DNA of 19,139 nucleotides from Rhodospirillales bacterium (GTDB lineage: Bacteria > Pseudomonadota > Alphaproteobacteria > Geminicoccales > Geminicoccaceae). Position 1 is the stretch's first letter; every line of letters begins with the position of its first letter. This document shows, piece by piece, positions 7,805 to 16,445 of the stretch. A program made the position numbers and the translations under genes. The DNA lies in NCBI GenBank assembly GCA_007131045.1, contig SLRI01000384.1:1-19139 (forward strand), in the 5' to 3' direction. Below the pieces are notes generated by a model. It had not been told where the DNA came from, did no database searches, and was given only the letters and a program-made list of their open reading frames with translations.

Positions 7805-8913
7805 GGGATCGGTTCCAGCCGGGCACCGCGGCGGGTCAGCGCCAGGAGCATGCCCATGGTGATGGCAATCGCGAGCAGCGAGGAGCCGCCATAAGAGATG
7901 AACGGCAGGGTCATGCCTTTGGTGGGAACCAAGTTGACGTTTACCGCCATGTTGACGAGCGCCTGCAGGCCGAACTGGGCGACGAGGCCGGTGGCCGCCA
8001 GCTGGACGAAGCGGTTGGGGTTGAGTTGGAGGCGCCAGAGCGCCCGAAGCACGAGAAAGGCGAAGATCGCGACGATGACGAGGCAGGCGATGATGCCGAA
8101 TTCTTCCGCGACGGTGGCGAAGACGAAGTCCGAATGGGCCTCGGGCAGGCGGAACTTGACCACCCCTTCGCCCGGGCCGCGGCCGAAGAAGCCACCTGAC
8201 TTGACCGCGCTCAGCGCTCGTTCGACCTGGTAGATCTCGGCCGTGGGGTCGAGGAAGCCGTCGATTCGCTCGCGCACGTGGCCGAGGAAGGTGTAGGCGC
8301 CCCAGAGCCCGCCGAGACCGACGCCGGCCAAGAGGATGATCGGCAGCCAGCCGAGCCCGGCGACGAAGAGCTGGGCGGCGAAGAAGGCGGCGACAACGGC
8401 GGCCATGCCGAGATCGGGCTGCAGCAGCAGGATGGCGATGCTGCCGCCGACCAGCAGCAGGGAGAGCGGCAGGCCCTTGAGGCCCGGTTTGCTGGCGAGC
8501 AGCCAAGCAACGACCACGGCGAGGCCGGGCTTGAGGAATTCGGACGGCTGCAGCTGCTGGCCGGCAATGAACAGCCAGCGGGTTGCACCCTTGATCTCCG
8601 GGGCGAAGAAGAGGGTGGCCGCGGTCAGCACGGCGGAGACGGCGAAGATCACGGTGGCGAGCCGGAGCACGCCGCGCGGCGCCAAGAGCGAGACGGCGAA
8701 GAGGCAGAGCCCGGCCGGCACCAGCACGATGAAGTGGCGGATGACGAAGTGCATGCCGTCGAGCCGCAGATTGCGGGCGATGGGCGGGCTCGATGCGAGG
8801 ACCATTATGGCCCCGATCAAGACGAGGATGCCGATGCCGACCAAGAAGAAGCGGTCGACGGTCCACCACCATTGCCCCAAGAGCGAGCGGTCGGTGCGGG
8901 CGAAGGCGCTCAT
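7801..8913 (-). CDS. ftsW: Septal peptidoglycan glycosyltransferase FtsW
   Basis: SEDS-family integral membrane glycosyltransferase that polymerises lipid II at the septum together with FtsI. It has 370 residues and about ten hydrophobic spans. Family marks are KGATRWL (108-114), the QPSE motif (122-125), LQPDLGM (164-170), the extracellular-loop motif PEAHSDFVFA (258-267) with the probable catalytic Asp262, and NLVPTKGMTLPFISYGGSS near the C-terminus. The position between murD and murG distinguishes it from the elongation homologue RodA. The start ATG overlaps the murD stop as ATGA. Confidence 0.97.
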   Translation of the reverse strand: MSAFARTDRSLLGQWWWTVDRFFLVGIGILVLIGAIMVLASSPPIARNLRLDGMHFVIRHFIVLVPAGLCLFAVSLLAPRGVLRLATVIFAVSAVLTAATLFFAPEIKGATRWLFIAGQQLQPSEFLKPGLAVVVAWLLASKPGLKGLPLSLLLVGGSIAILLLQPDLGMAAVVAAFFAAQLFVAGLGWLPIILLAGVGLGGLWGAYTFLGHVRERIDGFLDPTAEIYQVERALSAVKSGGFFGRGPGEGVVKFRLPEAHSDFVFATVAEEFGIIACLVIVAIFAFLVLRALWRLQLNPNRFVQLAATGLVAQFGLQALVNMAVNVNLVPTKGMTLPFISYGGSSLLAIAITMGMLLALTRRGARLEPIP

Positions 8914-10268
8914 GCCGCGAGCTCCCGGGCGGCGAGGTCGCGGGCGAGGGCGGTGAAAGCGTCACCCCGCGCTTCGTAGTCGGCGAACTGGTCGAAGGAG
9001 GCGCAGGCCGGTGCGAGGAGGACCACGGGCGCCTCGGCGCTGCTCTGACGCGCGGCAGCAAAAGCGGCGGGGACGGCGCGCTCGAGGGTTTCGCTGTGCG
9101 CGACCGGTAGGCCCGCGGGCAGGGTGGCGGCGATCTCGCCCGAGGCCTCGCCGATCAGCCAGGCGCCGCGCACCGCCTGGAGGTGGGGCAGGAGGGCCGA
9201 AAAGCCGCCGGGCTTTGGCTTGCCGCCGGCGATCCAGAAGATGTCGGCGAAGCTCGAGAGGCTCGGGATCGCGGCTTCGGGGTTGGTGGCCTTGCTGTCG
9301 TCGACGAAGCGGACGCGGCTGGTGCTGGCCACGGTCGCCATACGGTGCGGCAGGCTCTGGAAGGTGGCAAACCCGCTTGCGCCATCGGCTATCCCGAGGG
9401 CGCGGAGCACGGCCCAGGCGGCGGCGGCGTTCTGGCGGTTGTGGCGGCCTTCGAGGCTCTGGATGCCAGCGAGGTCGGCCACTGTCTCGGAGGTCTCGCC
9501 CGTTGCATCGATCAGCTCGGTGCCCCGGGCGTAGACGCCCTGCTCCAGTTCGCTTGCAGCACTGATGCGGACGACGCGGCGGCCCTGGGCTTCGAGCTCG
9601 TCGGCGATGGCGCGGGACGGGGCGTCGTCGACGCCGATCACGGCACTGCCGGACGCGGGCTGCAGGGTGAACAGCCGACGCTTGGCGGCGACGTAGGCGT
9701 CGAAGCTGCCGTGGCGGTCGAGGTGGTCGGGGGTGATGTTGAGCAACACGGCGATTTCGGTCGCGATCTCGGTCGCCAGATCGAGTTGGTAGGAGGAGAG
9801 CTCGAGGACGAAGACCCGCTGAGGGTTGCCGAGGTCGAGATCGAGCACCGGCTTGCCGATATTGCCGCCGAGCACGGCGTCGCGGCCGGCGGCCACCAGG
9901 AGGTGGTGGACCAGGGCCGTGGTGGTCGACTTGCCGTTGGTGCCGGTGATGCCGATCACGCGGCGGCCGTCGAGACGCTCGGCGAAGAGGTCGATGTCGC
10001 TGGTCAGCCTGATGCCGTGGCGGCGGGCGGCCTCGATCACCGGATGCGGGACCGGGTGATCAAGGGGGACACCAGGGCTGACGACCAGCGCGTCGAGTTT
10101 GGCCACGTCATCCAGCGCACCCGGGCGTCCGCCAGCTTCGACGGCTATCGCGAGGGTGGCAGGGTTGTCGTCGTAGACGAGGCAGTCCTGACCCTGGGCC
10201 AGGGCGTCCTTGAGCACCGCCATGCCGCTTCTGGCCATTCCGAGGATGCCGATGGAATTTCGGGTCAT
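8910..10268 (-). CDS. murD: UDP-N-acetylmuramoyl-L-alanine--D-glutamate ligase
   Basis: Cytoplasmic Mur ligase that adds D-glutamate to UDP-MurNAc-L-Ala. It has 452 residues, as usual. The N-terminal domain begins with GILGMARSG (7-15) and contains the VSPGVP segment (63-68). The ATP loop GTNGKSTTT is at 109-117. The central domain has ELSSYQLD and LNITPDHLDRHGSF, both diagnostic for MurD. The C-terminal part includes FVDDSKATNPEA and WIAGGKPKPGGF. The ATG at 10268 lies 7 bases after the mraY stop. The only ribosome-site candidate is GGTGA within the end of mraY, so coupling to mraY translation is likely. Confidence 0.98.
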   Translation of the reverse strand: MTRNSIGILGMARSGMAVLKDALAQGQDCLVYDDNPATLAIAVEAGGRPGALDDVAKLDALVVSPGVPLDHPVPHPVIEAARRHGIRLTSDIDLFAERLDGRRVIGITGTNGKSTTTALVHHLLVAAGRDAVLGGNIGKPVLDLDLGNPQRVFVLELSSYQLDLATEIATEIAVLLNITPDHLDRHGSFDAYVAAKRRLFTLQPASGSAVIGVDDAPSRAIADELEAQGRRVVRISAASELEQGVYARGTELIDATGETSETVADLAGIQSLEGRHNRQNAAAAWAVLRALGIADGASGFATFQSLPHRMATVASTSRVRFVDDSKATNPEAAIPSLSSFADIFWIAGGKPKPGGFSALLPHLQAVRGAWLIGEASGEIAATLPAGLPVAHSETLERAVPAAFAAARQSSAEAPVVLLAPACASFDQFADYEARGDAFTALARDLAARELAA

Positions 10269-10275
10269 GGCGAGG

Positions 10276-11364
10276 TCACCGCAGCTTCAGCGTGGAGAGG
10301 CCGATCAGCGCCAGGATAGTAGCAATGATCCAAAAGCGGATGACGATGGTGGGTTCCTGCCAGCCTTTCTTTTCGAAGTGGTGATGCAGCGGCGCCATGC
10401 GGAAGACGCGCTTGCCGGTGAGCTTGAAGGAGGCGACCTGCACGATCACCGAGACGGCTTCTAGGACGAAGAGTCCGCCGATGACGGCGAGCACCAGCTC
10501 GTGCTTGGCGGCAACCGCGATGGTGCCCAGAGCCCCGCCGGTCGCGAGCGAGCCCGTGTCGCCCATGAAGACCATGGCGGGCGGGGCATTGAACCACAAG
10601 AAGCCGAGCGAGGCACCGACCATGGCGGCGCAGAAGACGGCGAGCTCGCCGGTGCCCGGGACGAAGGGGATGCCCAGATAATTCGAGAAGATGGCGTTGC
10701 CGACGAGATACGCGATGAACGCGAAGCAGCCGGCGGCGATCATGACCGGCACGATGGCGAGGCCGTCGAGGCCGTCGGTCAGGTTCACGGCATTGGACGC
10801 ACCGACGATGACGAAGACCACGAAGACCGGAAAGAGGATGCCCAGGGGGAGGAAGAGGTCCTTGAAGAAGGGCATCGCCAGGGAGGTCGAGAACTCGCCG
10901 GGCGTGAAGCTGATCAGGGCGATGGCGGCTGCAAATGCGATGATGCCTTGCAGCAGCAGCTTGTAGCGACCGGAGAGGCCGGACGAGCTGCGTTGCGTGA
11001 GCTTCATCAGGTCGTCGGCGAAGCCGATGCCGCCGAAGCCCAGCGTGACGATGAGCACCACCCAGACATAGCCGTTGCTGAGGTCGGCCCAGAGCAGGGT
11101 CGAAATCGCGATCGCGATCAGGATCAGCACGCCGCCCATGGTGGGCGTGCCCTTTTTGGTCAACAGGTGGGATTCCGGCCCGTCCTCGCGGATCGGCTGA
11201 CCTTCGCGCTGCTTCTGCTTCAGCCAGCGGATGACCGAGGGGCCGAGAATGAAGCAGATGAGCAGGGCGGTCATCGCCGCCCCGCCGCTTCTGAAGGTGA
11301 TGTAGCGGAAGACGTTGAAGAGGGTGAACTGGTCGGCCAGTGGCACGAGGAGGTGGTAGAGCAT
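10276..11364 (-). CDS. mraY: Phospho-N-acetylmuramoyl-pentapeptide transferase MraY
   Basis: Integral membrane enzyme that transfers phospho-MurNAc-pentapeptide from the UDP precursor onto undecaprenyl phosphate, making lipid I. It has 362 residues with about ten membrane spans. Conserved polar loops are KKGTPTMGG (70-78), the aspartate pair D117-D118 in GFADDLMKL, NAVNLTDGLDGLA (191-203) with D197 and D200, D269 in MGDTGSLATGG, and the triple histidine MAPLHHHFEKKGW (323-335). The ATG sits 4 bases after the murF stop and follows a GGAGGG within the end of murF. Confidence 0.98.
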   Translation of the reverse strand: MLYHLLVPLADQFTLFNVFRYITFRSGGAAMTALLICFILGPSVIRWLKQKQREGQPIREDGPESHLLTKKGTPTMGGVLILIAIAISTLLWADLSNGYVWVVLIVTLGFGGIGFADDLMKLTQRSSSGLSGRYKLLLQGIIAFAAAIALISFTPGEFSTSLAMPFFKDLFLPLGILFPVFVVFVIVGASNAVNLTDGLDGLAIVPVMIAAGCFAFIAYLVGNAIFSNYLGIPFVPGTGELAVFCAAMVGASLGFLWFNAPPAMVFMGDTGSLATGGALGTIAVAAKHELVLAVIGGLFVLEAVSVIVQVASFKLTGKRVFRMAPLHHHFEKKGWQEPTIVIRFWIIATILALIGLSTLKLR

Positions 11365-11368
11365 CGTC

Positions 11369-12790
11369 TCAGCCCTCCGCCCGGCTGGCGGCGGGGGCGT
11401 CGAGCGCTTCGATCACGTGGCGCATCGCACTGCCGAGCGAGCCCTTGACCAGGACGACGTCGCCCGGCTGCGTCGCTTCGACGACCTGCCCGGCGAGGTC
11501 CTTGCTGGTTTCGGCCCAGGCCGCCTTGCGGCTCGCGGGCAGGGCGTCGTGCAGGTGGCGCATCAGTGGGCCACTGGTGAAGACCAGGTCGACCGTGGCC
11601 TCGGCGAGCGGTCGAGCGAGGTCGGCGTGGAGCTCCCGGCCCTTTTCGCCCAATTCTAGCATGTCGCCCAGCACGGCGATCTTGCGGCCGGGTTGGCGGC
11701 CGAGCACGTCGATCGCGGCTGCCATCGAGGCAGGGTTGGCGTTGTAGCTCTCGTCCAAGAGGCGAATGCTGCCGCCGGCCCTGGTGATCTCGCGCATGGC
11801 ACCCCGGCCGGCGCCGGGGCGCAGCCCGGCCAGGCGCTCGGCCGCCCGATCGAGATCGAGGCCGAGGCGCTCGGCCGTGGCCAGCACCGCGAGGCCGTTC
11901 ATCGCCCAGTGCCGGCCGGGGGCGCTCAAATGCAGCCTCAGCGTGCGCCCGGCCAGACTGATCTCGACCCGGCTGCCGTCGGCCTCGCTCGCGAACTCGG
12001 TGAGTCGAACGTCGGCGCTCGCGGCCGTGCCGAAGGTGACGATATTGCGGGTAGAGCGTTGGGCTGCCTCTGCGAGACGGTCGCTGTGCAGGGTCTCGGC
12101 GTTGATGACGGCGACCCCACCGGGCTCCAGGCCCTCGAAAATTTCGGCCTTGGCATCCGCGATCTCGGCTGTGTCCCTGAAGAAGGCGAGATGTGCCGGG
12201 GCCACGGCGGTGATCACGGCGACGTGCGGCCGGGCGATCTTGGTCAGTGCCCTGATCTCGCCCGCGTGGTTCATGCCGATCTCCGCCACGGCGAACGCCG
12301 TCTCGGGCGGCAGGTTGGCCAGCGTCAGCGGCACGCCCCAGTGATTGTTGTAGCTCGCCCGGCTGGCGTGGCAGGTGCCGAAGCCGAGCAGCACTTGGCG
12401 CAGCATCTCCTTGGTGCCGGTCTTGCCGACGCTGCCGGTGACACCGATCATCCGGGCGGCCGCACGGTTGCGGCCGAAGCGGCCGAGGCCCTCGAGCGCC
12501 GCCTGGGTGTCGTCGACGAGCAGCAGCGGCGCGTCCTCGGCGACATCTTCGGGACGGTGGGTGACGACGGCCGCCGCCGCTCCCCTGGCGAGCGCGTCGC
12601 GGACGAAGCCGTGACCGTCGCGGTTGGGGCCCTCAAGGGCGATGAAGAGCTCGCCCGGCTGCAGGGTACGGCTGTCGATCGCGACCCCCTTGGCCTTCCA
12701 GTCGCGGCGGCTGCGGCCACTGGTGGCGGCCGCCGCGTCCACCGCCTGCCAGAGTGGTGGCGGATTGCTGCTCGAGGCTTCGGCCATCAT
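11369..12790 (-). CDS. murF: UDP-MurNAc-tripeptide--D-Ala-D-Ala ligase
   Basis: Cytoplasmic Mur ligase that adds the D-Ala-D-Ala dipeptide made by Ddl, completing the UDP-MurNAc-pentapeptide. It has 473 residues. The N-terminal domain has IDSRTLQPGELFIAL (38-52), shared with MurE. The ATP loop is GVTGSVGKTGTKEM (116-129). Then come SYNNHWGVPLTLANLP, VAEIGMNHAGEI and the C-terminal LLDESYNANPASM, all MurF-specific. Two ATGs lie side by side (12790 and 12787). The first gives an ATGA overlap with the murE stop and follows GGAGAG, so I chose it. Its product feeds MraY, encoded next. Confidence 0.97.
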   Translation of the reverse strand: MMAEASSSNPPPLWQAVDAAAATSGRSRRDWKAKGVAIDSRTLQPGELFIALEGPNRDGHGFVRDALARGAAAAVVTHRPEDVAEDAPLLLVDDTQAALEGLGRFGRNRAAARMIGVTGSVGKTGTKEMLRQVLLGFGTCHASRASYNNHWGVPLTLANLPPETAFAVAEIGMNHAGEIRALTKIARPHVAVITAVAPAHLAFFRDTAEIADAKAEIFEGLEPGGVAVINAETLHSDRLAEAAQRSTRNIVTFGTAASADVRLTEFASEADGSRVEISLAGRTLRLHLSAPGRHWAMNGLAVLATAERLGLDLDRAAERLAGLRPGAGRGAMREITRAGGSIRLLDESYNANPASMAAAIDVLGRQPGRKIAVLGDMLELGEKGRELHADLARPLAEATVDLVFTSGPLMRHLHDALPASRKAAWAETSKDLAGQVVEATQPGDVVLVKGSLGSAMRHVIEALDAPAASRAEG

Positions 12791-14301
12791 GCGGCGCTCT
12801 CCAGGGCCGCCAGGGCCGCCTTGATCTCGCTGGCGTCGTCGAAGGGCAGGGTCGTGTCGCCGACGATCTGGCCGACCTCGTGCCCCTTGCCGGCGACGAC
12901 CAGCACGTCGCCGGCCTCGAGCGCGGCGAAGGCGGTGCGGATGGCAGCGGCCCGGTCACCGATCTCCACCACTTTGTCGGCTTCGCCCGCGAGCGGCGCC
13001 AGGATCTCGCGGCGGATGGATGCCGGGTCCTCGTTTCTCGGGTTGTCGTCGGTGACGTAGACGAGATCGGCGAGATCCACCGCGAGCCTGCCCATCAGCG
13101 GCCGCTTGCCCTTGTCGCGATTGCCACCGCAGCCGAAGACGACGGCGAGCCGGCCCTTGGTGTGCGGGCGCAGCGCTTCGAGCGCCTTGGCCAGCGCGTC
13201 CGGGGTGTGGGCGTAGTCGACGAAAGCCGGCGCACCCCTAGGGTGGCGGGCCACGAGCTGCATCCGCCCGGGAGCGCCGCGGAGCTCGGCCAAGGCCTCG
13301 AGTGCGAGGTCGAGCGGTGCCCCGCCGGCGGTGGCGAGGCCCAGCGCCGCCAGCACGTTGTGCGCCTGAAACGCACCGACGAGGCCCGAGCGAAAGCGGT
13401 GTCGCCTGCCCATGGCGTCGATCTCGAGTATCTGGCCGGTGAGCTCGGGCCGGCGATCGATGAGGCGAAGCCGCCGTGCGCCGGTGCCGAAATCGACCAC
13501 CTCGGCGCCGCGAGCCCGGGCGAGGTCCGCCAGCCGCTCGAACTCCGGGCTGTCGGCGTTGAGGACGGCCGTGCCACCCGGTGCGAGGCAGTCGCCGAAC
13601 AGGTGGGCCTTGGCCTCGAGGTAGGCCTCGAAGCTGCCGTGATAGTCGAAGTGGTCGCGGCTGATGTTGGAAAAGGCGGCGGCGTCGATGCGCAGGCCGG
13701 CGAGCCGTTCCTGGTCGAGCCCGTGGCTCGAGGCCTCGACGACGAGATGGTCGACGCCGGCCTTGGCGAGCTCGGATGCCAGGCGGTGCAGGGTGATGGC
13801 GTCGGGGGTGGTCAGCGAGCTCTTCGGCCAGCGGCCGGCGCTCTCCAGGCCGAGGGTGCCCAGGCTCGCTGCACGCATGCCGAGGCGGTCCCAGAGCTGC
13901 CGGGTGAAGCTGGCGATCGAGGTCTTGCCGTTGGTGCCGGTGACGGCGGCGGTGAAGCCCGGCTGGCTGCCGAAGAAGCAGGCGGCGAGCCGGGCCAGGC
14001 GGCGGCGCGGGTTGGCGTCGACGATGACCGGGACGAGCTGGGCGTAGGCTTCGGCGGCGGGGCTGCCGAGGACGGCTACGGCTCCCTTCTCCAGCGCCTC
14101 GGGGATGAAGATGTGGCCGTCCGCCTGGGTGCCGGAGAGGGCAGCGAAGAGCTGGCCCGGCTCGACGTGGCGGCTGTCCGAGGCGAGGCCCTTGATCGTC
14201 ACGTCCTGCGGGTTGCGGACGGACGCGGCCGTGTCGCCGGTATCAGGGCCCGTATCAGGAAAGCGCCGGGCTTCCTCAGCGAGTAAGGCTGGCAGCCGCA
14301 A
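12787..14301 (-). CDS. murE: UDP-MurNAc-L-Ala-D-Glu--meso-diaminopimelate ligase
   Basis: Cytoplasmic Mur ligase that adds the third stem residue. It has 504 residues. The ATP loop TGTNGKTS is at 121-128, the probable carbamylated lysine is K231 in EAKAHLF, VDYAHTPDAL is at 361-370, and the substrate motif DDNPRNEDP is at 418-426. The DNPR core is the known marker for meso-diaminopimelate rather than lysine, so the organism has a typical Gram-negative peptidoglycan. The start appears to be TTG at 14301. It follows GGAGG by six bases and gives the expected MurE opening MRLPALLAEE, and I found no ATG or better start nearby. The start lies inside ftsI, overlapping it by 26 bases. Confidence 0.96.
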   Translation of the reverse strand: MRLPALLAEEARRFPDTGPDTGDTAASVRNPQDVTIKGLASDSRHVEPGQLFAALSGTQADGHIFIPEALEKGAVAVLGSPAAEAYAQLVPVIVDANPRRRLARLAACFFGSQPGFTAAVTGTNGKTSIASFTRQLWDRLGMRAASLGTLGLESAGRWPKSSLTTPDAITLHRLASELAKAGVDHLVVEASSHGLDQERLAGLRIDAAAFSNISRDHFDYHGSFEAYLEAKAHLFGDCLAPGGTAVLNADSPEFERLADLARARGAEVVDFGTGARRLRLIDRRPELTGQILEIDAMGRRHRFRSGLVGAFQAHNVLAALGLATAGGAPLDLALEALAELRGAPGRMQLVARHPRGAPAFVDYAHTPDALAKALEALRPHTKGRLAVVFGCGGNRDKGKRPLMGRLAVDLADLVYVTDDNPRNEDPASIRREILAPLAGEADKVVEIGDRAAAIRTAFAALEAGDVLVVAGKGHEVGQIVGDTTLPFDDASEIKAALAALESAA

Positions 14302-16012
14302 AGCCGTCCTCCATCCGTCGGGTGCGGCCGTTCATGACCGGCATGACCTGCAGTTTGTCGGCGAAGGCGGCCTCGATTTCGGGCGCCTTTTTCGGCACGC
14401 CGAGAACCGGCCCGGCCTGGGCGATGATCCGCGAGACCACCGGTGCCGCGGTCCAGCCGCCGGTGCGAAAGCCCCAGGTATCGGCATCACCCTTGGGCTC
14501 GTCGAGCACCGAGAGCACCGCATAGCGGGGGGCGTCGGCGGGAAAAACGCCGACGAAGGAGGAAATGACGGCCCGGCCGTCATAGCCGCGGCGGTTGCCG
14601 GTGGCCTTGTCGGCAGTGCCGGTCTTGCCGCCGACCAGGTAGCCTCGGACCCCGCCATTGGCCCCGGTGCCGCGCTCGACGGTGAGCCACATCAGCCAGC
14701 GCAGATCCTTGATCGTCCGTTCGGAGACGACGGTCGGGGCCTCATCCAGGAGGGCCCGAAGGTCGTCGGGATCGCGGCGGAGGAAGGTCGCCGGCAGCCG
14801 CTTGCCGTCGCCGACCAGCGACGCCACCGCCTCGGTGAACTGCAACGGCGAGACGGAGATGCCGTGACCGTAGGAGACGGTGGCGCTGACGATGTCCGGC
14901 CAGCGCTCCTGAACCAGCGGCCGGGTCGTCTCCGGCACCTCGAGGATGGGGCGGCTGAACAGGCCCAGCGTATCGAGGAACGGCTTTTGCGCCTCGCTGC
15001 CGCCGGCGGCGAAGGTCATCTTGACCGTGCCGATGTTGGAGGAGAAGGCGAACACCTCGGGTAGTGAGAGCCAGCGCTGGTGGCCACGGAAATCGCGAAT
15101 CTGGTGACGACCGATCCTGAGCGACTCGGTGGCGTCGAAGCGGTCGTAAATCGAGACGTCGCCACTTTCGAGTGCCATGCCGGTGCTCACCACCTTGAAC
15201 AGCGACCCCAGTTCGTAGACGTCCGCGGTGCAGCGATTGCGCCGCGCCTCGCTGGAAGCGCGCTCGGCGTGGTTGGGGTCGTAGTCGGGCAGGCTGACCA
15301 GGGCGAGAAGCTCGCGGGTCAGGATATCGAGCACGATGGTGCAGGCGCCCTGGGCCGCGAACCGGTCGACGCCGGCCTCGGTCGCGGCATGGGCGATGCG
15401 CTGGATCCGCCGGTCGAGCGAGAGGGCGAGGTCGGGCTTGTCCAGCGCGGCCCCACCGCGGAGTTCCTCGTCCAGGCCGTATTCGATGCCGGCGAGGCCC
15501 TGGTTGTCGATGCCGACGAAGCCGAGCACGTGCGCCGCCTCGCGGCCCCTGGGATAGACCCGCCGCTCGCCGAGCTCGAAGCCGATGCCGGGCAGGCCGA
15601 GCTCGAGGACGGCCGCCTGTTCGGCGGGCGAGATCTGCCGCTTGACCCAGGCGAAGCGGCCGCCCCGGGCGAAGCGGGCGTTGAGCTCGGCCGCGTTCAC
15701 CCCGTCGAGCACTCGGGCCAGCGCTATGGCGGCGGCCTCGGGATCATTCATCAAGAGCGGGTCGCCGATCACCGAGAGCGTGACGATATTGCTGGCGAGC
15801 AGTTCGCCGTTGCGGTCGTGGATGGCGGCCCGGCGCAGCTCGATGCCTTCCTCGACTCCGCGCGGCGTGGTGGCGGCGCTGCGCTGGCCGGCGGTCGCCA
15901 TGTCGACGAGGCGCAGGCCGATGCTGGTAAAGGCGAGGACGAAGCAGAGCGCGAGCAACCGGAGCCGCCCGGCGCCGATACCAGTCATTCCATGGTCCGG
16001 GCGCACGCTCAC
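14276..16012 (-). CDS. ftsI: Septal peptidoglycan transpeptidase FtsI (PBP3)
   Basis: Class B penicillin-binding protein that cross-links septal peptidoglycan made by FtsW. It has 578 residues: a short cytoplasmic tail, one membrane span (about 18-36), the pedestal domain with RAAIHDRNGELLASN (61-75), and the transpeptidase domain. The active-site motifs are SLFK (Ser270-Lys273), SSN (324-326) and KTG (463-465). The box around the nucleophile reads ELGSLFK where EPGSTFK is more usual. I placed the start at GTG 16012, 22 bases after the ftsL stop and close to a GGGTGA. An ATG at 15988 would remove eight residues and is also plausible. The end overlaps murE. Confidence 0.96.
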   Translation of the reverse strand: MSVRPDHGMTGIGAGRLRLLALCFVLAFTSIGLRLVDMATAGQRSAATTPRGVEEGIELRRAAIHDRNGELLASNIVTLSVIGDPLLMNDPEAAAIALARVLDGVNAAELNARFARGGRFAWVKRQISPAEQAAVLELGLPGIGFELGERRVYPRGREAAHVLGFVGIDNQGLAGIEYGLDEELRGGAALDKPDLALSLDRRIQRIAHAATEAGVDRFAAQGACTIVLDILTRELLALVSLPDYDPNHAERASSEARRNRCTADVYELGSLFKVVSTGMALESGDVSIYDRFDATESLRIGRHQIRDFRGHQRWLSLPEVFAFSSNIGTVKMTFAAGGSEAQKPFLDTLGLFSRPILEVPETTRPLVQERWPDIVSATVSYGHGISVSPLQFTEAVASLVGDGKRLPATFLRRDPDDLRALLDEAPTVVSERTIKDLRWLMWLTVERGTGANGGVRGYLVGGKTGTADKATGNRRGYDGRAVISSFVGVFPADAPRYAVLSVLDEPKGDADTWGFRTGGWTAAPVVSRIIAQAGPVLGVPKKAPEIEAAFADKLQVMPVMNGRTRRMEDGFAAASLTR

Positions 16013-16034
16013 TCGGGCTCACCCACGGTCACGG

Positions 16035-16445
16035 TCACCAGCCCTGTCCCAGGTGGTCGGTTCTCGCGTTCAGGCTCGGCAGGGCGAAGGCGGTCACCGG
16101 CTTGACCCGGAACTCCAGCTGGACGCCTTCGGGCAGCTCGGCGGGACGCGGCTGGCGGGCGAGTTGCAGGAGGCGATAGTCGCCGATCTGCGCTGCCTCG
16201 ACCACGCGGTCCAGGGTCGCGGGCGCCATGCCGAGGGCCCGCGCCTGCGCCGCCAGACGATCGACGCGGGCGAGGTGCGCCCAGTCGGCTTCCAGCGTGC
16301 GCAGCCGCCAGCGCTCGGCCTCGATCTCCTGCTCGATGCGCGAGATCTCGCCCTCGGCCGCGACCACCGCGTATTTGAGGTTGAACAGGCTTGTGGCGGC
16401 CATCACGATGAGGATGGTGAGGATCGGCACGTAATGCTGGATCAT
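16035..16445 (-). CDS. ftsL: Cell division protein FtsL
   Basis: Small bitopic membrane protein that with FtsQ (and usually FtsB) activates FtsW-FtsI. It has 136 residues. A single hydrophobic span covers about residues 5-24 (VPILTILIVMAATSLFNLKY). A periplasmic coiled-coil-like segment rich in Glu and Arg follows (EISRIEQEIEAERWRLRTLEADW), and then an HLARVDRLAAQARALGM stretch typical of alphaproteobacterial FtsL. The sequence itself is poorly conserved, so size, topology and position between rsmH and ftsI carry the call. The ATG at 16445 forms an ATGA overlap with the rsmH stop and has GGAGG eight bases upstream. A GTG at 16454 overlaps the ribosome site and is unlikely. Confidence 0.93.
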   Translation of the reverse strand: MIQHYVPILTILIVMAATSLFNLKYAVVAAEGEISRIEQEIEAERWRLRTLEADWAHLARVDRLAAQARALGMAPATLDRVVEAAQIGDYRLLQLARQPRPAELPEGVQLEFRVKPVTAFALPSLNARTDHLGQGW

